Notes: generated from the sequence alone by a model not told the origin. DNA of 64,000 bases from Caulobacter sp. Root655 (GCF_001427665.1 NZ_LMHC01000027.1:1-64000); one strand, 5' to 3'. Counted from the stretch's first letter, positions 1 to 10,335 are shown. Numbers and translations: made by a program.

Positions 1-112
1 GAGTACGCCAGCGATCGTGACGCTGATTATTTTGTACGGCGTTGAGATTGCTGAACTTCGTTCCAGCCGCGACGGGGATAGACGCCCGCCTGTCCCCGTC
101 CGACGTTTCGAA
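1..112. other. Left edge, no gene recognised
   Basis: No start-to-stop gene is visible. One forward frame is open from base 2 to about 169, but it runs into a repeat and matches nothing I recognise, so it is at best the tail of an upstream gene. Bases 71-100 form an imperfect hairpin whose arms begin GACGGGGA and end TGTCCCCGTC, possibly a decayed member of the GGGGACA palindrome family found elsewhere in the window. Confidence 0.4.
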
Positions 113-283
113 AACCCTCTCCCAGAGGGAGAGGGAGGGACCCGCCGCGCAGCGGTGGGAGGGTGAGGGGGTAAAACGTCGGACGGCGCGCCGGCAGGGC
201 GCTGAGAGAAAACGGTGAGGGCGTGATCCCTCACCCTCCCACGCCTTCAGCGTGGGCCCTCCCTCTCCCGCTGGGAGAGGGTT
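113..283. repeat. Intergenic palindromic repeat, family C copy 1
   Basis: About 170 bp bounded by AACCCTCTCCC at the left and GGGAGAGGGTT at the right, each end forming its own hairpin with GGTGGGAGGGTGAGGG-type inner arms. A second copy in the opposite orientation lies at 18225-18394, with matching ends and inner blocks and a diverged centre. No open frame inside looks coding. Function unknown; it may act as a bidirectional transcript end or a REP-like element. Confidence 0.85.
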
Positions 284-308
284 CAAGAAGGCCGCCCGCG
301 GTGGCGAG

Positions 309-401
309 GCGGCGCGACGCGCCGTCCTTGACTCGGTCAGACGCCAGAGCTCCGATCCACCAAGGGTTTAAGGCGTGGCCGCATCCGGGGCGGATGCGGG
401 C
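309..401. repeat. Intergenic repeat, family E half-copy
   Basis: About 93 bp running from GCGGCGCGACGCGCC through CCAGAGCTCCGATCCACC and GGGTTTAAGG to GGATGCGGGC. The reverse complement of the left half of the large palindrome at 51736-51931 matches it closely, so this is one arm of the same family. It sits directly upstream of the glutathione transferase gene; translating upstream of that gene's start runs through this repeat, which argues for the short gene start. Confidence 0.8.
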
Positions 402-495
402 TGTCGCCAAGCGGGTGTTAGGAATGCCTGGAGCGCCAGGGTCATATAAGGTTCGCTATGATCGATCCTCAGTCACACCAGGAAAGGGCCGGCGC

Positions 496-1122
496 ATGAT
501 TACCGTGTGGGGCGGACAGACCTCGCGATCGATCCGGGTCGTCTGGGTGCTGGAGGAGATGGGCCTTCCCTACCGCGTGCGGCAGGTGGACATGCTGGCC
601 GCCGAGCAGGACCCCGAGTTCCTGGCGGTCAACCCCGCCGACTACATCCCGGCGATCCAGGACGGCGACGTGGTCATGGTCGAGTCGATCGCGATCATGG
701 AGTACCTGATGGCCCGCTACGGGCCGACGCCGCTGGCGCCCGCGCCGCGGGATCCGACCTTCCCCGCCTACCAGCAATTTCTGCACCTGGGCGAAGCCGG
801 CCTCGCGACCCTGATGATGCCCGTCGTCGTCAGCCGCTTCATCGCGCCCGAGGCCGAGCGGGAGAACTGGGGCGCGACCTGGTGTCTGCGGTCGTTCCAG
901 AAGCGGCTGAAGCTGGTCAGCCAACGGCTTGCCAGCTCGCCCTACCTCGCGGGCGAGGCTTTCACCGCCGCCGACATCTCGGTGACCTACGCCCTGAACC
1001 TGGGCCAACGGAACTGCGGCGTCACCCTCGGCGACGCCGAACAGGCCTACCTCGCCCGCACCACGGGCCGCGACGCCTACAAGCGCGCCATGGAGCGTTC
1101 GCACGAAGGGGTGAACACCTAA
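496..1122 (+). CDS. Glutathione S-transferase family protein
   Basis: A 208-residue cytosolic protein with the two-domain glutathione transferase layout: a thioredoxin-like N-terminal half beginning MITVWGGQTSRSIRVVW, with the GSH-binding segment around VMVESIAIMEYL (about residues 56-67), followed by an all-helical C-terminal half. Such enzymes conjugate or otherwise use glutathione in detoxification; the substrate cannot be read from sequence. The ATG at 496 is chosen because the fold starts there and the longer in-frame extension is repeat DNA. It stands alone, with enoyl-CoA hydratase 200 bp downstream on the same strand. Confidence 0.85.
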   Translation: MITVWGGQTSRSIRVVWVLEEMGLPYRVRQVDMLAAEQDPEFLAVNPADYIPAIQDGDVVMVESIAIMEYLMARYGPTPLAPAPRDPTFPAYQQFLHLGEAGLATLMMPVVVSRFIAPEAERENWGATWCLRSFQKRLKLVSQRLASSPYLAGEAFTAADISVTYALNLGQRNCGVTLGDAEQAYLARTTGRDAYKRAMERSHEGVNT

Positions 1123-1326
1123 ACCCCCGTCCGCCCCGCGAATTGAGGCGCGAGAGGGCGGCGCTCACCGTCGAAAGCCGACCTCGGTCAGCCCGACGAT
1201 CGTTTCACCGTGAAATCCAAGCATGGCTCCCTTCGCGAGACGAAGGTTCGACGCCAGGCATCCCCGGGGGACTCCCCAACGCCGCCGCCGCCTCTATAAC
1301 AGCGGCGCTCAACAGGAGATCCATCC

Positions 1327-2115
1327 ATGGCCGCGTACCAGACCCTGATCGTGGAAACGCCCGAAACCGCCCCCGGCGTCACCCTGATCCGCCTGAACCG
1401 GCCTGAGGCCCTCAACGCCCTCAACACCGCCCTGCTGGCCGACCTGGCCCTGGCCCTGGCCGCCGCCCAGGCCGACGACACGGTGGGCTGCATCGTCATC
1501 ACCGGCTCGGCCAAGGCCTTCGCGGCCGGGGCCGACATCAAGGAGATGTCGGACAAGTCCTACGCTCAGATGTTCAAGGACGACTTCTTCGCCGCCGGGG
1601 CCCGGGCCATCGAGACCACCCGCAAGCCGATCATCGCCGCGGTGGCCGGCTACGCCCTGGGCGGCGGCTGCGAGTTGGCGATGATGTGCGACTTCATCCT
1701 GGCCGCCGACACCGCCAAGTTCGGCCAGCCCGAGATCACCCTCGGCGTCGCGCCCGGCATCGGCGGCACCCAGCGCCTGACCCGCCTGGTCGGCAAGTCC
1801 AAGGCCATGGACATGATCCTGACCGGCCGGATGATGGGCGCCGAAGAAGCCGAGCGGGCCGGCCTGGTGTCGCGGATCTTCCCGGCCGACACGCTGGTGG
1901 ACGAGGCCCTGGCCGTCGCCGCCAGGATCGCCGCCCAGTCGCCCCTGGCCACGGCGATGAACAAGGAACTGGTCAACGCGGCCTACGAGACGACGCTGAG
2001 CACCGGCGTGGCCCTGGAGCGGCGTCTGTTCCACTCGCTGTTCGCCTTCGATGACCAGAAGGAAGGCATGTCGGCCTTCGTCGAGAAGCGGAAGCCGGCG
2101 TTCAAGGGGACGTGA
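1327..2115 (+). CDS. Enoyl-CoA hydratase (crotonase family)
   Basis: A 262-residue crotonase-fold enzyme that hydrates trans-2-enoyl-CoA in fatty-acid beta-oxidation. The oxyanion-hole segment AFAAGADIKEM lies near residues 65-74. Two glutamates sit where the catalytic pair is expected: E116 in GGGCELAMMCD and E136 in FGQPEITLGV. The length is typical for short-chain enoyl-CoA hydratases. AGGAGAT lies just before the ATG. The gene precedes rpsT and dnaA, the order familiar from Caulobacter. Specificity for short-chain acyl groups is inferred from the family. Confidence 0.93.
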   Translation: MAAYQTLIVETPETAPGVTLIRLNRPEALNALNTALLADLALALAAAQADDTVGCIVITGSAKAFAAGADIKEMSDKSYAQMFKDDFFAAGARAIETTRKPIIAAVAGYALGGGCELAMMCDFILAADTAKFGQPEITLGVAPGIGGTQRLTRLVGKSKAMDMILTGRMMGAEEAERAGLVSRIFPADTLVDEALAVAARIAAQSPLATAMNKELVNAAYETTLSTGVALERRLFHSLFAFDDQKEGMSAFVEKRKPAFKGT

Positions 2116-2158
2116 ACGCTCGTTTGACCCGGGCGGAAGATTCTAGGGCCTGAATGGA

Positions 2159-2188
2159 TTGACCCAAAGGGCCCCTTCCCGTATATCC
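2159..2188 (+). promoter_or_regulatory. Candidate rpsT promoter
   Basis: TTGACCC at 2159-2165 followed after 15 bases by GTATATCC resembles the Caulobacter housekeeping promoter (TTGAC, then GCTANAWC). It lies about 65 bases upstream of the rpsT ATG. The -10 match is only partial, so the call is tentative. Confidence 0.4.
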
Positions 2189-2252
2189 GCGCGCTCTTGA
2201 TTTCTCCTGCTTCGCGGCTGCCCGCGCGGCTGTCCGTTTGAAGGTCCGAACT

Positions 2253-2528
2253 ATGGCCAATAATCCCGGCGCCAAGAAAGCGATCCGCAAGATCGCTCGT
2301 CGCACCGAAGTGAACACCGCTCGTCGCTCGCGCGTCCGCACTTTCCTGCGCAAGTTCGAAGACGCCCTGGCCGCTGGCGACGCCGCCGTCGCCAAGGCCG
2401 CTTTCATCGAAGCGCAGTCCGAACTGATGCGCGCCGTGTCCAAGGGCGTCGTCCACCCCAACACCGGCTCGCGCAAGGTTTCGCGCCTGGCGGCTCGCCT
2501 GAAGAAGCTTGATCAGGCCGCGGCCTAA
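2253..2528 (+). CDS. rpsT: 30S ribosomal protein S20
   Basis: A 91-residue, lysine- and arginine-rich helical protein that binds 16S rRNA in the small subunit. The start MANNPGAKKAIRKIARR and the C-terminal block HPNTGSRKVSRLAARLKKL are characteristic of bacterial S20. An in-frame TTG fifteen bases upstream would add MKVRT, but the family starts at the ATG used here. A rho-independent terminator follows. Its position just before dnaA matches Caulobacter. Confidence 0.98.
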   Translation: MANNPGAKKAIRKIARRTEVNTARRSRVRTFLRKFEDALAAGDAAVAKAAFIEAQSELMRAVSKGVVHPNTGSRKVSRLAARLKKLDQAAA

Positions 2529-2579
2529 TCCAGTTTCCGACCGAACGTCGTTCGGTCCGCGAAATCAAAGACTTAGAGA

Positions 2580-2610
2580 AGCCGATCGAGGAAACTCGGT
2601 CGGCTTTTTC
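2580..2610 (+). terminator. rpsT: Rho-independent terminator after rpsT
   Basis: AGCCGATCG (2580-2588) pairs with CGGTCGGCT (2597-2605), with one G-U pair, around an 8-base loop, followed by TTTTTC. A separate perfect hairpin, ACCGAAC GTC GTTCGGT, precedes it at 2540-2556. Confidence 0.9.
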
Positions 2611-2750
2611 TATGCAAAATCTGTAAACCCGGGATTGTCCGCGAGACATTCCGCACGTTCAATCTCGGGGTCAAAAACTGCATTCCCTTGGCGGGTGAGG
2701 GCCTGTCGCGAGTCAACAGAAATATCCGCGATCGGACGCAAGTTTTCCGT

Positions 2751-2778
2751 TTGACCAGCAGGGGCCGCTGGCTAGTTT
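2751..2778 (+). promoter_or_regulatory. dnaA: dnaA promoter with nearby GANTC site
   Basis: TTGACCA (2751-2757), a 13-base spacer and GCTAGTTT (2771-2778) fit the Caulobacter housekeeping promoter well. Transcription from here would give a leader of roughly 165 bases. A GAGTC (GANTC class, the CcrM target) lies upstream at 2710-2714 and a second is inside codons 8-10 at 2976-2980. In Caulobacter crescentus dnaA transcription depends on methylation state, so the upstream site is a likely counterpart. No cluster of DnaA boxes is seen in 2611-2952. Confidence 0.7.
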
Positions 2779-2952
2779 AAGCGTCTCAACGCTCTTCCAG
2801 TCCATGGAGATCACTGGTGGCGGCCGAACCCTTGCGTTCGCCGATCAACCCCCTGTGTCCGCATGGAATGGGAGCGTGAAGAGGACGCGATCGCGCGCCA
2901 TGGGGGGCGGCGATCGGGGCAGAAATAAGACACATGCACGAGGCGATGACTG

Positions 2953-4437
2953 ATGACGATCAAGGGCGGGTTAGTGAGTCAGGAGTTTTCGGCCGCGTTC
3001 TCGACGGTTGCCTGCGAACCGGCCGGCGTCGTCTGGAACAAGGTCTGCGTGGTGCTGAAGCGCGAGCTGGGCGACGCCGCCTTTGGCTCGTGGATCGCGC
3101 CGGCCGTGCTGCGTGAAGGCCAGGCCCGTGAAGGCCAGACCGGCGACGTCGTGCTGGTCACGCCCACGGGCATCGCCCGCGACTGGATTCGTCGCAGCGC
3201 CTGGCGTCGCGTCAGCGAGCTGTGGGCCGCCAACGACGCCACCTCGCGCCGCCTGGAGCTCAAATCGCGCCTGGAATTCGAGGCCGCCGCTGGTCCCGCG
3301 ACCTATGGCGAGACCAAGGCCGAGCCGATCGAGATCGTCCTGCCCGTCTCCAGCGACGTCCCGGCCCTGGCCCCGACCAACGGCGCCCGCCCCTCGCCCG
3401 TCCAGGGTCTGCAGGAGCGCTTCACCTTCGACACCTTCGTGCCGGGTCCGGCCAACGAGTTCGCCCACGCCGTGGCCCGCCGGGTGGCCAGCTGGGCCGA
3501 CGGCCATTTCAATCCGGTGCTGTTCCACGGCCCCTACGGCTTTGGCAAGACCCACCTGCTCAACGCCCTGGCCTGGGAGGCCATGCGCCAGGCCCCGACC
3601 AAGCGCGTGGTTTACCTGACCGCCGAGCGCTTCCTGTCGACCTTCGTGCGGGCGGTGATGGATCGCCAGACCACGGCCTTCAAGGAAGAGCTGCGCGGCG
3701 CCGACCTGCTGATCATCGACGACGTTCACTTCATCGCCGGCAAGCAGTCGAGCCAGGAAGAGCTGTTCCACACCCTGACCGCCCTGGTCGAGGACGGCCG
3801 CCGGGTGGTGTTCTCCTCGGACCGCGCCCCGGCGGCGATGACCGAGATGGACGCCCGCCTGCGCTCGCACCTGTCGGCGGGCCTGGTCTGCGGCCTGGAG
3901 CCGGCCGATCGCGCCCTGCGCCTGGGCATCCTGGAGCGCAAGCTGCAGGCCCTGTCGCGCCAGCACGGCTTCGAGCCGACCCTGCGCACCGAGGTGCTGC
4001 ACTTCCTGGCCGACCGCTTCACCGATAGCGTCCGCGAGCTGGAAGGCGCGCTCAACACCCTGTCGGCCCGGGCCGGCGAAGGCGTGTCGCGCCTGACCCT
4101 GGACGAGGTCCAGGCGATCCTGCGGCCGCACCTGCGGGCCGGCGAGAAGCGCATCACCATCGACGACATCCAGAAGGCGACGTCCGAGCACTACGGCATG
4201 AAACAGGCCGACCTGCTGAGCGAGCGCCGCAACCGCGCCATCGCCCGGCCGCGCCAGGCGGCCATGTGGCTGGCCAAGCAACTGACCACTCGCTCGCTGC
4301 CCGACATCGGCCGGCGGTTCGGCGGCCGCGACCACACCACCGTCCTGCACGCCGTGCGCCGCATCGAGGCCCTGCGCGCCGAGGACCCGGTCCTCAGCCA
4401 GGATCTGGAAACCATCGCCCGCAAGCTGCGCGGCTGA
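2953..4437 (+). CDS. dnaA: Chromosomal replication initiator DnaA
   Basis: A 494-residue AAA+ ATPase that opens the replication origin and also acts as a transcription factor. Domain I is at about 1-110, a proline- and alanine-containing linker at about 110-155, the ATPase core at about 155-370 with Walker A GPYGFGKT (193-200) and Walker B LLIIDDVHF (D256, D257), and the DNA-binding domain at the C-terminus with signature GGRDHTTVLHAVRRIE starting at 457. The start MTIKGGLVSQEFSAAF matches the Caulobacter type. A GAGG ribosome site lies about 10 bases before the ATG. The long leader may allow post-transcriptional control, as reported for C. crescentus. It is monocistronic and ends in a strong terminator. 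Confidence 0.98.
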   Translation: MTIKGGLVSQEFSAAFSTVACEPAGVVWNKVCVVLKRELGDAAFGSWIAPAVLREGQAREGQTGDVVLVTPTGIARDWIRRSAWRRVSELWAANDATSRRLELKSRLEFEAAAGPATYGETKAEPIEIVLPVSSDVPALAPTNGARPSPVQGLQERFTFDTFVPGPANEFAHAVARRVASWADGHFNPVLFHGPYGFGKTHLLNALAWEAMRQAPTKRVVYLTAERFLSTFVRAVMDRQTTAFKEELRGADLLIIDDVHFIAGKQSSQEELFHTLTALVEDGRRVVFSSDRAPAAMTEMDARLRSHLSAGLVCGLEPADRALRLGILERKLQALSRQHGFEPTLRTEVLHFLADRFTDSVRELEGALNTLSARAGEGVSRLTLDEVQAILRPHLRAGEKRITIDDIQKATSEHYGMKQADLLSERRNRAIARPRQAAMWLAKQLTTRSLPDIGRRFGGRDHTTVLHAVRRIEALRAEDPVLSQDLETIARKLRG

Positions 4438-4460
4438 GGGTTGCGGTTTTCGAGATGATG

Positions 4461-4490
4461 AAGGGCCGTCCCGATGGGGCGGCCCTTTTT
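4461..4490 (+). terminator. dnaA: Rho-independent terminator after dnaA
   Basis: AAGGGCCG (4461-4468) pairs with CGGCCCTT (4480-4487); the stem extends inward through CCC/GGG around GAT, and TTTTT follows. Confidence 0.92.
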
Positions 4491-4500
4491 CGTTTCTGGA

Positions 4501-4623
4501 AGATCCTCCCCCTGTGGGGGGAGGTGTCGGCGAAGCCGACGGAGGGGGGAGTGGTCCGCCCGCTCAGCAATATCCCCCCACCGATCGCTTCGCGATCGCC
4601 TCCCCCACGGGGGGAGGACCTTT
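4501..4623. repeat. Intergenic palindromic repeat, family B copy 1
   Basis: About 120 bp bounded by ATCCTCCCCC and GGGGGAGGACC, containing the inner inverted pairs GTCGGCGAAGCCGAC and CGATCGCTTCGCGATCG. A copy in the opposite orientation lies at 59718-59836 with almost identical ends and inner hairpins. The element fills the whole gap between the dnaA terminator and the alkB stop codon, where two convergent genes meet. Confidence 0.88.
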
Positions 4624-5239
4624 AGGCGGCCCGGGCCCGTCGCAGCGTCAGATTGATCCGTCCCCCGCCGGGAACCAGGCCGGACGAGCCCGGCAGGATG
4701 CGGTCGACGCCGTGGAAGGCCAGGCGCGCGGGGCCCGACAGCCGGCAGACGTCGCCGGACGACAGCCGCAGGGACCGGGTCGGGTCCTTGCGCGCGGTCC
4801 CGCCGATCCGGAACACCGCCGTGTCGCCCAATGAGATCGACAGCACCGGAAAGCGGGGATCGGCCTCGTCGCGGTCCTGGTGCAGGCCCATGCGGGCGTC
4901 GTCGCGATAGAGGTTGATCAGGCAGGAGTCCGGCGGGGTTTCCGGATCGCCCAGCGCCGCCCAGAGGTCGAGCAGGGCCTGGGGCATGGCCGGCCAGGGT
5001 TGGCCCGTCCCCGGGTGGCGGTCGGCGTAGCGATAGCCGGCCTTGTCGCTGGTCCAGCCCAGCGGCCCGAAGCTGCTCATCGCCACGCTCATCACCTTGC
5101 CATAGGCGGTGTCGTAATGGCCCAGGGGCGCGGCCTCGACCGCCGCCAGGGTCAGGCGCGCGAGATCGGCCTGGACCCGCGGGTCCAGCAGGTCCGGCCA
5201 GAGGTCGAAGCCCGGCGCGATGCTGAGGGATTTGATCAT
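4622..5239 (-). CDS. alkB: AlkB-type DNA repair dioxygenase
   Basis: A 205-residue Fe(II)/2-oxoglutarate dioxygenase that removes alkyl groups from N1-adenine and N3-cytosine by oxidation. The iron ligands are visible as H120 and D122 in MGLHQDRDEAD and H176 in AFHGVDR. R194 and R200 in GRINLTLRR match the RxNxTxR 2-oxoglutarate-binding motif. The length is close to E. coli AlkB (216). No ada-like gene is adjacent, so regulation is unclear. The stop codon abuts a palindromic repeat. It is convergent with dnaA and divergent from the aminopeptidase. Confidence 0.93.
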   Translation of the reverse strand: MIKSLSIAPGFDLWPDLLDPRVQADLARLTLAAVEAAPLGHYDTAYGKVMSVAMSSFGPLGWTSDKAGYRYADRHPGTGQPWPAMPQALLDLWAALGDPETPPDSCLINLYRDDARMGLHQDRDEADPRFPVLSISLGDTAVFRIGGTARKDPTRSLRLSSGDVCRLSGPARLAFHGVDRILPGSSGLVPGGGRINLTLRRARAA

Positions 5240-5332
5240 TACGCAGATTTAATGCGCCAGGCGCGCCAGGACAGTGTTGGTTTGCGCCGCCCGGCGTAAT
5301 CGCCGAACAATTTTTGCAATCCAGGGCCGTTC

Positions 5333-7996
5333 ATGCGTCGACTTCTCTCCTCAGCGGCGGCCGCCGCGCTCGTTCTTGCCGCCGGTTCGGCCCTCGCCGC
5401 CACGACCGCCCCTCTCAAGCCAGCGAGCGCCAAACCCTCGATCACCGCCGCGACGGTGACCACCCAGCTGCCGCGCGGCGTCACGCCCACCCACTATGAC
5501 CTGGCCTTCACGCCCGACGCGGAAAACCTGACCTTCACCGCTTCGGTCAAGATCGCCGTCGACGTGACGACCCCGACCAAGACCATCACCCTGCACGCCG
5601 CCGACCTGGCCTTCTCCAAGGTCGAGCTGGCTGGCCAAGGCTCCGCCAAGGTCACCGTCGACGCCGAGGCCCAGACCGCTACGTTCACCTTCGACAAGCT
5701 GGTGACCAAGGGCCCGCACGTCCTGGCCATCGACTACAGCGGCAAGATCTACAAGCAGGCCGCCGGCCTGTTCGCCCTCGACTACGACACCGACCAGGGC
5801 AAGAAGCGCGCCCTCTACACCCAGTTCGAGAACAGCGACGCCCGCCGGTTCATCCCGTCGTGGGACGAGCCGTTCTTCAAGGCGACCTACGACATGCGGG
5901 TCGCCGTCCCGACCGGCCAGATGGCCGTCGGCAACATGCCGATCGCCAAGAGCCGCGACCTCTCCGGCGGCAAGACCGAGGTGACCTTCGCGACGTCGCC
6001 CAAGATGTCGACCTACCTGCTGTTCTTCGGCCTGGGCGAGTTCGACCGCGCCACCGCCAAGGTCGGCGACGTCGAGATGGGGGTGATCACCAAGAAGGGC
6101 GACCTGGCCAAGGCCGACTTCGCCCTGAAGTCCTCGGGCCCGATCCTGCAGTGGTACAACGACTATTTCGGCGCCCCCTACCCGCTGCCGAAGCTGGACC
6201 ACATCGCCGCCCCCGGCCAGAGCCAGTTCTTCAGCGCCATGGAGAACTGGGGCGCGATCTTCTACTTCGAATACGCCCTGCTGGACGACCCGGCGATCTC
6301 CACCCAGAACGACCGCGAGAACATCTACACCACCGTCGCCCACGAAATGGCCCACCAGTGGTTCGGCGACCTGGTGACCATGTCGTGGTGGGACGACCTG
6401 TGGCTGAACGAGGGCTTCGCTTCGTGGATGGAGGGCCGGGCCACCGAGCACTTCCACCCCGAATGGAACAGCCAGCTGAGCGCCGTCGCCGGTCGTGAAT
6501 ACGCCATGGGCCTGGACTCGCTGAGCACCACCCATCCGGTCGTGCAGCACGTCGAAACCGTCGATCAGGCCAGCCAGGCCTTCGACGGCATCACCTACCA
6601 GAAGGGCGAGGCGGTCATCCGCATGCTCGAGGCCTATGTCGGCCACGAAGCCTGGCGCGACGGCGTGCGCCGCTACATCAAGGCCAACGCCCACGGCAGC
6701 ACCCAGACCGATGACCTGTGGCGTGAGGTCGAGGCCGCCGCCGGCAAGCCGATCACCGCCATCGCCCACGACTTCACCCTGCAGCCGGGCGTGCCGCTGA
6801 TCACCGTCGAGGCCGGCGCCTGCGAGGCTGGCAAGACCCCGATCGCCTTGACCCAGGGCGAGTTCAGCCGCGACAAGCCGACCAAGACCCCCCTGGCCTG
6901 GCGCGTGCCGGTCTCGGCCCAGGTCGTGGGTTCGAGCACGGTGGCCAAGACCCTGGTCGAGAGCGGCAAGGGCGCGCTCAGCGTCGAGGGCTGCGGCCCG
7001 GTGGTCGTCAACGCCGGCCAGGCCGGCTATTTCCGCACCCTCTACGCGCCCAAGGCCTTCGCCGCCGTCGCGGCCAACTTCGCCAAGCTGCCGGCCATCG
7101 ACCAGCTGGGCGTGATGTCCGACGCCTGGGCCCTGGGCCTGAACAGTCAGCAGCCGGTCACCGACGCCCTGGACCTGATCATGGCCATGCCCGTCGACGC
7201 CGACCCGCAGGTGTGGGGCAAGGCCGCGGCCATCCTGACCAACGTCAACGGCATGTACGAGAGCGCTCCAGCCGACCGCGCCGCCTTCCGCAAGCTGGCT
7301 GTCGCCCGCCTGTCGCCGGTGTTCCAGCAAGTGGGCTGGACGGCCAAGCCGGGCGAAGCGGCGCCGGTCACCACCCTGCGCACGACGCTGATCGGCGCCC
7401 TCAGCACCCTGGGCGACCCGGCGGTGATCGCCGAGGCTCGCCGTCGCTACGCCGCCGACAAGACCGACCCGACCGCCGTGCCCGGCCCGCTGCGCAAGGC
7501 GATCCTGGCCTCGGTGGCCCGCAACGCCGACGCCGCGACCTGGGACGCCCTGCGCGCCCAGGCCAAGGCCGAGAAGACCCCGCTGATCCGCGACCAGCTC
7601 TACACCCAGCTGGCTTCGGCCGAGGATCCGGCCCTGGCCGCCAAGGCCCTGGACCTGGCCCTGACCGGCGAGCCGAGCGAAACCCTGTCGGCCAACATGA
7701 TCTCGACGGTCGCCAAGCTGCATCCTGACCTGACCTTCGACTTCGCCGTCGCCCACAAGGACGCGGTGAACGGCAAGGTCGACGCGGCTTCGTCGACCAA
7801 GTTCATCCCCGGCCTGGCGAGGGGTTCGGCCGATCCGGCGATGATCGACAAGGTCACCGCCTATGCCGCCGCCAACCTGCCGGCCGGCTCGCGCGGCGAG
7901 GCCGAAAAATCGGTGGCCTCGATCACCGATCGCATCAAGGCCCGCAAGGCCGCCCTGCCCCAGATCATCGCCTGGGTCGCCAAGACCGGCGGCTAA
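5333..7996 (+). CDS. M1-family zinc aminopeptidase, secreted
   Basis: An 887-residue metallopeptidase cleaving N-terminal residues from peptides. An N-terminal export signal (MRRLLSSAAAAALVLAAGSALA) implies a periplasmic or outer location. The exopeptidase motif SAMEN is at 301-305. The zinc site HEMAH is at 337-341 with the third ligand E360 in LNEGFASWME, the HEXXH-(18)-E spacing of the M1 family. A helical ERAP1-like C-terminal domain follows. It is not the cytosolic PepN, because it has a signal peptide and SAMEN in place of GAMEN. It is monocistronic with a good terminator. Confidence 0.93.
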   Translation: MRRLLSSAAAAALVLAAGSALAATTAPLKPASAKPSITAATVTTQLPRGVTPTHYDLAFTPDAENLTFTASVKIAVDVTTPTKTITLHAADLAFSKVELAGQGSAKVTVDAEAQTATFTFDKLVTKGPHVLAIDYSGKIYKQAAGLFALDYDTDQGKKRALYTQFENSDARRFIPSWDEPFFKATYDMRVAVPTGQMAVGNMPIAKSRDLSGGKTEVTFATSPKMSTYLLFFGLGEFDRATAKVGDVEMGVITKKGDLAKADFALKSSGPILQWYNDYFGAPYPLPKLDHIAAPGQSQFFSAMENWGAIFYFEYALLDDPAISTQNDRENIYTTVAHEMAHQWFGDLVTMSWWDDLWLNEGFASWMEGRATEHFHPEWNSQLSAVAGREYAMGLDSLSTTHPVVQHVETVDQASQAFDGITYQKGEAVIRMLEAYVGHEAWRDGVRRYIKANAHGSTQTDDLWREVEAAAGKPITAIAHDFTLQPGVPLITVEAGACEAGKTPIALTQGEFSRDKPTKTPLAWRVPVSAQVVGSSTVAKTLVESGKGALSVEGCGPVVVNAGQAGYFRTLYAPKAFAAVAANFAKLPAIDQLGVMSDAWALGLNSQQPVTDALDLIMAMPVDADPQVWGKAAAILTNVNGMYESAPADRAAFRKLAVARLSPVFQQVGWTAKPGEAAPVTTLRTTLIGALSTLGDPAVIAEARRRYAADKTDPTAVPGPLRKAILASVARNADAATWDALRAQAKAEKTPLIRDQLYTQLASAEDPALAAKALDLALTGEPSETLSANMISTVAKLHPDLTFDFAVAHKDAVNGKVDAASSTKFIPGLARGSADPAMIDKVTAYAAANLPAGSRGEAEKSVASITDRIKARKAALPQIIAWVAKTGG

Positions 7997-8069
7997 CACG
8001 GTCCATGAGCGGGTTCAGCGAACGCGAGTTGAGGCATTTGAGCCTCGCTCGCGACCTATCCGACGGAAG

Positions 8070-8098
8070 GGCCGCGCTTTTTTGAGCGCGGCCATTTT
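8070..8098 (+). terminator. Rho-independent terminator after the aminopeptidase gene
   Basis: A perfect 9-bp stem, GGCCGCGCT (8070-8078) with AGCGCGGCC (8085-8093), followed by ATTTTC. Confidence 0.88.
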
Positions 8099-8140
8099 CG
8101 CATGGAGTCGCGATTCCCCTTCTTTCCATGCGGGATTGGG

Positions 8141-8168
8141 CTTGCAGGCTGGTACCTATCCCCCATAT
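8141..8168 (+). promoter_or_regulatory. dnaK: Heat-shock (sigma-32 type) promoter of dnaK
   Basis: CTTGCA (8141-8146), a 14-base spacer and CCCCATAT (8161-8168) match the RpoH consensus CTTGAA-N13/14-CCCCATNT nearly perfectly. The ATG of dnaK is 210 bases further on, leaving a long leader that contains a perfect hairpin GTTGACG AGCC CGTCAAC at 8185-8202. The TTGACG inside that hairpin could double as the -35 of a housekeeping promoter, but I see no convincing -10 for it. Confidence 0.85.
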
Positions 8169-8377
8169 CCGGCTGCGAAGCGGGGTTGACGAGCCCGTCA
8201 ACTTCGATTGAACGAACGCTTTCCGCACAGACGCCGGTTTCGGCCGTCGTTTTGAGCGGCGAGGATTTGGATCAACCGTTAGAACGCGACCAGACGGGGA
8301 CGGCTCGAGAAAAACCGGGGCGCTTGCCTTAAGGCCCTTGTCACCGCCGTCCGCCATTAGGAGCTGCAGGTCTCAAC

Positions 8378-10273
<1,896 letters not shown>

Positions 10274-10335
10274 CGATGGGTCGCGGGGCGGAAGACGTGA
10301 CCACGGTTCCTCCCGCGCCACCTTTCGGGAACAAG

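Noticed and set aside
2..169. Open frame at the left edge as the tail of an upstream gene
   Set aside because: It is open but unrecognisable and runs into repeat C; evidence is too weak to call a gene.
223..495. N-terminal extension of the glutathione transferase from an ATG-like codon at 223
   Set aside because: The extra 91 residues are Pro/Arg-rich translation of repeat DNA and precede the known fold start at 496.
2529..2952. Possible replication origin next to dnaA
   Set aside because: No cluster of DnaA boxes or long AT-rich unwinding region was seen, and in Caulobacter the origin lies near hemE, not next to dnaA.
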